From: Candidatus Desantisiibacteriota bacterium
Lineage (GTDB): Bacteria > UBA9089 > CG2-30-40-21
NCBI GenBank assembly: GCA_016208205.1
Contig: JACQYP010000038.1
Span: forward strand, 1 to 8,744
DNA length: 8,744 nucleotides
Direction of reading: 5' to 3'
Shown here: piece by piece, positions 6,476 to 8,744 of the stretch
How the letters are laid out: every line of letters starts with the position of its first letter
Numbering within the stretch: position 1 is the first letter of the stretch
Made by a program: the position numbers and the translations under genes
Notes under the pieces: generated by a model
The model's database searches: none
What the model saw: only the letters and a program-made list of their open reading frames with translations
Told to the model about the DNA's origin: nothing

Positions 6476-7361
6476 TACTACGGTTGCCCATAGCCTGACC
6501 TATTGCCGGGCAGTAGAAGCAATGACCGGATGTCATCCCCCGCAAAGGGCATTATGGCTCAGGGCTCTGATGCTTGAGCGGGAACGGATAACAAACCATC
6601 TCTGGGATATTGGAGCAATAGCCAATGATGTTGGATTTGCCTTTATGCTCTACCAGATGTCAATACTTAAAGAGAGGCTTATGCGGACAAACCGGCAGCT
6701 CTTTGGTCATAGATTTATGATGGACAGGATTGTCCCCGGGGGTGTTACCATTGACCTTACTCAAGAGGGGAAAGATATAATCCTATCTGAGATGGATTGG
6801 TTATCAAAAGAATTTGAGCGGCTTGTTATTATCTATGATAGAAACTCTTCTATGACCGAGAGATTAGTAAATACAGGCATACTTCTTCCTGATAAGGCAT
6901 TGGAGCTTGGCGTTGTTGGGTTTGTTGCCCGGGCAAGCGGGCAGAAAATAGACTGTCGTGTTCAAAACCCTTTCGCCCCCTATGATCAGATTATTCCCAA
7001 AATGACTGTGCTTGAATCAGGGGATGTCTATGCCCGTGCCTGGGTCAGGATTGAAGAGCTACGGGATTCGATAAGGATTATTCGAGAGATATTAAATAAT
7101 TTATCGGATGGCAATATTGCTGCCGGATTTAATCAGCCGCCGTCTGATAGTGCCGGCATGGCCGTTGTTGAGGGATGGCGTGGTGAGATAGTTTATTGGA
7201 TACAATCAGGGCTTGCAGGTGAAATAAGCCGGTGCATGGTTCGTGACCCATCCAGCATCAATTGGCTTGCCTTGGAGCAAGCGATTATAGGGAATATTGT
7301 GCCTGATTTTCCGGTATGCAACAAGAGCTTTAACCAATCTTACTCAGGATGTGATTTGTAG
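6441..7361 (+). CDS. hyfG: HyfG large-subunit homologue, C-terminal (NuoD-like) part, lacking Ni-Fe ligands
   Basis: The genuine homology starts near Ser10 (base 6468), and the GTG at 6441 only marks where this frame happens to open. The sequence follows the [NiFe]-hydrogenase large subunit/NuoD fold: TVAHSLTYCRAVEA, RALMLERERITNHLWDIGAIAND, GHRFMMDRIVPGGV, VARASGQKIDCRVQNPFAPYDQ and the C-terminal NIVPDFPVCNKSFNQSYSGCDL-type ending. Where HycE has CGICG before FAHS, this protein reads SGDTTVAHS; where HycE has CYSC, it reads SYSG. Both cysteine pairs that bind Ni and Fe are therefore absent, so it cannot carry a normal hydrogenase site. This is the hallmark of Ehr large subunits (EhrL). About 55-60 residues that normally join it to the N-terminal part are missing as well as the frame being shifted. 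Confidence 0.88.
   Translation: MVKGFTKYLSGDTTVAHSLTYCRAVEAMTGCHPPQRALWLRALMLERERITNHLWDIGAIANDVGFAFMLYQMSILKERLMRTNRQLFGHRFMMDRIVPGGVTIDLTQEGKDIILSEMDWLSKEFERLVIIYDRNSSMTERLVNTGILLPDKALELGVVGFVARASGQKIDCRVQNPFAPYDQIIPKMTVLESGDVYARAWVRIEELRDSIRIIREILNNLSDGNIAAGFNQPPSDSAGMAVVEGWRGEIVYWIQSGLAGEISRCMVRDPSSINWLALEQAIIGNIVPDFPVCNKSFNQSYSGCDL
6466..6472 (+). other. hyfG: Inferred deletion and frameshift junction in hyfG
   Basis: The N-terminal frame reads PVG then stops; the C-terminal frame reads LSGDTT across the same bases. In HycE-type proteins these two motifs are separated by roughly 57 residues, containing PxH, EPGHF and the HRGMEK-like motif, none of which appears in any frame here. The shared bases TCGG (within TGTCGGG) could belong to either side, which is what a deletion between short direct repeats would leave. 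The removed length must not be a multiple of three. The deleted copy is not visible, so the mechanism is inferred. Confidence 0.6.
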
Positions 7362-7376
7362 GGGGTTTCTCAGAAG

Positions 7377-7463
7377 AATTCAGAATTCAGGAGTCAGGAG
7401 TCAGAATAAACAAAGCGACAACTTTGACCTTCCACCCTTTGACTTTATTATTCTGACTCCTGA
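7377..7463. repeat. Heptamer-repeat palindrome C, between hyfG and hyfI
   Basis: Four 7-bp units (AATTCAG x2, GAGTCAG x2) occupy 7377-7404. The stretch TCAGGAGTCAGAATAA at 7394-7409 is matched by a perfect 16-bp inverted copy at 7448-7463; a looser complement (CAAAG / CTTTG) extends the stem inward. The hairpin sits between the hyfG stop at 7361 and the hyfI start at 7484. It is the third spacer in this operon filled by a heptamer-based palindrome. Confidence 0.75.
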
Positions 7464-7483
7464 TTTTGCTTAAGAGGTGCTAT

Positions 7484-7999
7484 ATGATCAAAATACTTCA
7501 CCAGATATTTAGAACAGGGATTGTCACCGAACCCTTACCCTTAGAGATTGAGGCAGGGGTAATAGAGGTTGGTATCGAGATAGAGGATATAATCAAGAAA
7601 TGTTTCCATCGAAGCCTTGTTATCAGGGAGATAGATGCTGGTTCATGTAATGGATGTGAATTGGAGATACATGCCTTAAACAACCCTATCTACAACTGTG
7701 AACGATTTGGCCTGCATTTTACTGCCTCACCAAGGTTTGCAGACATGCTTCTCGTTACCGGACCTGTATCGATAAACATGGAGATAGCCCTTCGCCGAAC
7801 ATACGAGGCTACCCCTCCTCCAAAGATGGTAGTATCTATTGGTGATTGCGGATACAATGGTGGTATATTCCAGGAAAGCTATGCCTCACTTGGCGGTATA
7901 AACAAGATAATACCGGTAAATGCTTATATTAAAGGCTGTCCACCAACACCTACGGATATATTGAAGGGGATATTGGGGTTATTGCAGAGTGGGATATAA
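7484..7999 (+). CDS. hyfI: HyfI / NuoB-like small subunit with proximal [4Fe-4S] cluster
   Basis: A 171-residue soluble subunit homologous to NuoB and to the small subunit HyfI/HycG of group 4 hydrogenases. It carries the [4Fe-4S] cluster nearest the active-site cavity and passes electrons to or from the large subunit at the membrane interface. All four ligands are visible: Cys55 and Cys58 (GSCNGCE), Cys122 (IGDCGYNGG) and Cys152 (KGCPPTP). ATG 7484 is preferred because AGAGGTG lies just upstream; an in-frame TTG at 7466 lies inside the spacer. The gene is intact although its partner hyfG is broken. The stop codon overlaps the left arm of an inverted repeat. No ferredoxin-type HyfH/HycF gene stands between hyfG and hyfI, unlike in E. 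coli. The equivalent Ehr subunit is EhrS. Confidence 0.94.
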   Translation: MIKILHQIFRTGIVTEPLPLEIEAGVIEVGIEIEDIIKKCFHRSLVIREIDAGSCNGCELEIHALNNPIYNCERFGLHFTASPRFADMLLVTGPVSINMEIALRRTYEATPPPKMVVSIGDCGYNGGIFQESYASLGGINKIIPVNAYIKGCPPTPTDILKGILGLLQSGI

Positions 8000-8191
8000 C
8001 TACGAAAGGCACGAAAAAGTTCTGAAAGATTATTAATTTTCGTGTGTTTTGCGTGTTTCGTGGTTATTTATTTAGCGTAGGGTGTGTTTCACTTCCTGTA
8101 TTCTTAGATGAGCAAAATTGTTATTTGGACTCCACAGAGTATACATTAAAAAAGAATTTTTTAGCGTTTTTCGCATCTTTCGTAGTTATAT
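7994..8191. repeat. Inverted-repeat element after hyfI, possible transcript end
   Basis: ATATAACTACGAAAG... at 7994-8018 is repeated in inverse orientation at 8167-8191 over 25 bp with three mismatches. A second, imperfect inverted copy at about 8038-8067 (TTTTCGTGTG...TTTCGTGGTT) can pair with the same left arm to make a shorter hairpin just after hyfI. Either hairpin could end or stabilise the operon mRNA, but no clean T-run follows. The 198-bp unit with converging ends resembles a small non-autonomous element. It contains no recognisable gene. Confidence 0.55.
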
Positions 8192-8245
8192 CTTTAGCAA
8201 CTTAAATATCGCTACGCAATTTATCAGTTGAGCAGGGACAGAGCA

Positions 8246-8326
8246 CTACTTTATTACTTTTAGTGTCCAGGAACCCAAGCTTAACCCTAATATTACTACA
8301 AACAAAGAGACTATTAAAAGTTCCAT
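8246..8326 (-). CDS. 26-residue single-helix membrane peptide, hypothetical
   Basis: The minus strand from ATG 8326 to TAG 8246 encodes 26 residues beginning MELLIVSLFVV, almost entirely a hydrophobic helix, and ending TLKVIK. It starts 3 nt after the stop of the restored frame of the preceding small membrane-protein remnant, as in a two-gene operon. The ribosome-binding site is weak (GCGGTGA about 8 nt upstream). Very short hydrophobic peptides of this sort often accompany membrane transporters, but no transporter gene follows, and I do not recognise the family. It may be the surviving part of a larger lost operon. Confidence 0.4.
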   Translation of the reverse strand: MELLIVSLFVVILGLSLGSWTLKVIK

Positions 8327-8329
8327 TTT

Positions 8330-8525
8330 TTATTCACCGCTCTTCTTTAAGATTTTAACTGCTACTACATAAAAAAATCCATACCCCAATAAAACCTACT
8401 CCCACATTAGCAATATAAAAGAGAATAGGAAACTCTGCTTTAAGAAGCATACCCATAGTAGGAGCTACTATCATTACTGCAAAAGTTATTTTTGCTAATC
8501 TTAAAAAGAATTTAGCTCTTGTTAG
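8330..8525 (-). pseudogene. Decayed small two-helix membrane-protein gene
   Basis: On the minus strand an open frame runs from 8525 downward and reads AKFFLRLAKITFAVMIVAP, then a second hydrophobic helix FYIANVGVGFIGVWIF. It stops at 8355 shortly after a run of seven T residues (8371-8377 on the opposite strand). Dropping one T continues the frame through YVVAVKILKKSGE to a stop at 8330, a more natural basic tail placed 3 nt before the next start. At the other end two stops (TAA, TAG) precede the frame and the first ATG is only at 8474, inside helix 1. The gene therefore looks frameshifted at both ends. The family is not recognised; small subunits of solute symporters are one possibility. Confidence 0.35.
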
Positions 8526-8594
8526 CTATTAGCAAGTGCAGTAATATTTATCTGTATTATGCTCTCTGTGGCTCTTTCTTCTTCTATTTCGTAT

Positions 8595-8623
8595 ATTATA
8601 CCAGTATCAGGTGTTAACGTCAA
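8595..8623 (-). promoter_or_regulatory. Minus-strand sigma70-type promoter
   Basis: Read on the minus strand, TTGACG (8623-8618) and TATAAT (8600-8595) are separated by exactly 17 bp. It points toward lower coordinates, into the small membrane-protein remnant and the 26-residue peptide, and so converges on the hyf operon. The leader of roughly 60 nt before the reading frame is purine-rich. Confidence 0.6.
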
Positions 8624-8652
8624 CAAGAGAATAAGATTGGGCACAAAGCAGT

Positions 8653-8722
8653 AGCTATGGGAGGGATGGCAGACTTCTGAAGGAGGTACCCCCTTCAGAA
8701 GTCTGCCATCCCTCCCATAGCT
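8653..8722. repeat. 70-bp near-perfect palindrome
   Basis: Bases 8653-8687 are the reverse complement of 8688-8722 at 34 of 35 positions; the only mismatch is A8684 opposite C8691. The centre is GGTACC and there is no unpaired loop in DNA form. The arm begins AGCTATGGGAGGGATGGC. It could form a cruciform or a very strong RNA hairpin, or be a fold-back artefact, as it lies 22 bp from the window end. It is GC-rich compared with its flanks and codes for nothing. Confidence 0.85.
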
Positions 8723-8744
8723 GGAAAAATAATCAGATTATGCT

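Noticed and set aside
6441..7361. Calling the complex a true hydrogenase-4 or formate hydrogenlyase
   Set aside because: Both Ni-Fe cysteine pairs are absent from the large subunit, and HyfH/HycF and formate dehydrogenase genes are not in the window.

Overview
The window carries one six-gene operon on the + strand for a membrane-bound complex of the complex I / group 4 [NiFe]-hydrogenase superfamily. The order is hyfB-hyfC-hyfE-hyfF-hyfG-hyfI: two antiporter-like subunits (HyfB, HyfF), the NuoH-like subunit (HyfC), the HyfE/NuoK-like subunit, the NuoCD-like large subunit (HyfG) and the NuoB-like small subunit (HyfI). The large subunit has neither of the two cysteine pairs that hold the Ni-Fe centre, while the small subunit keeps all four ligands of the proximal [4Fe-4S] cluster. 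That combination and the gene set fit the poorly understood energy-converting-hydrogenase-related (Ehr) complexes better than formate hydrogenlyase or hydrogenase-4.

Layout: 1-545 is non-coding, with a hairpin, a 149-bp MITE-like inverted-repeat element and a strong sigma70-type promoter (TTGACA-18-TATAAT) about 130 bp before hyfB. 546-7999 is the operon. 8000-8744 holds a pair of converging repeats, then on the minus strand a TTGACG-17-TATAAT promoter reading into a decayed small membrane-protein gene and an intact 26-aa membrane peptide, and finally a 70-bp near-perfect palindrome close to the window end.

Two of the six genes are broken as read. hyfF is split by a perfect 53-bp tandem duplication; removing one copy restores a 479-aa protein. 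hyfG is split where about 55-60 conserved residues are missing, with a frame change at a possible microhomology. Either the locus is decaying or these are assembly or population variants; reads are needed to decide.

Four of the five spacers inside the operon are occupied by small palindromic repeats that start at or just after the preceding stop codon; only the 5-bp hyfE-hyfF gap is free of one. Three of them, of unrelated sequence, share one design: tandem heptamers facing an inverted set of heptamers. A second class is a 19-bp stem-loop found at the hyfF stop codon and again, inverted and with compensatory stem changes, inside the hyfG reading frame, where it appears to add about ten residues.

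The source looks like a bacterium of moderate GC (mid-40s percent by eye), probably anaerobic and rich in small dispersed repeats of the kind seen in several uncultivated or Planctomycetes/Omnitrophota-like lineages. The taxon cannot be fixed from this sequence.
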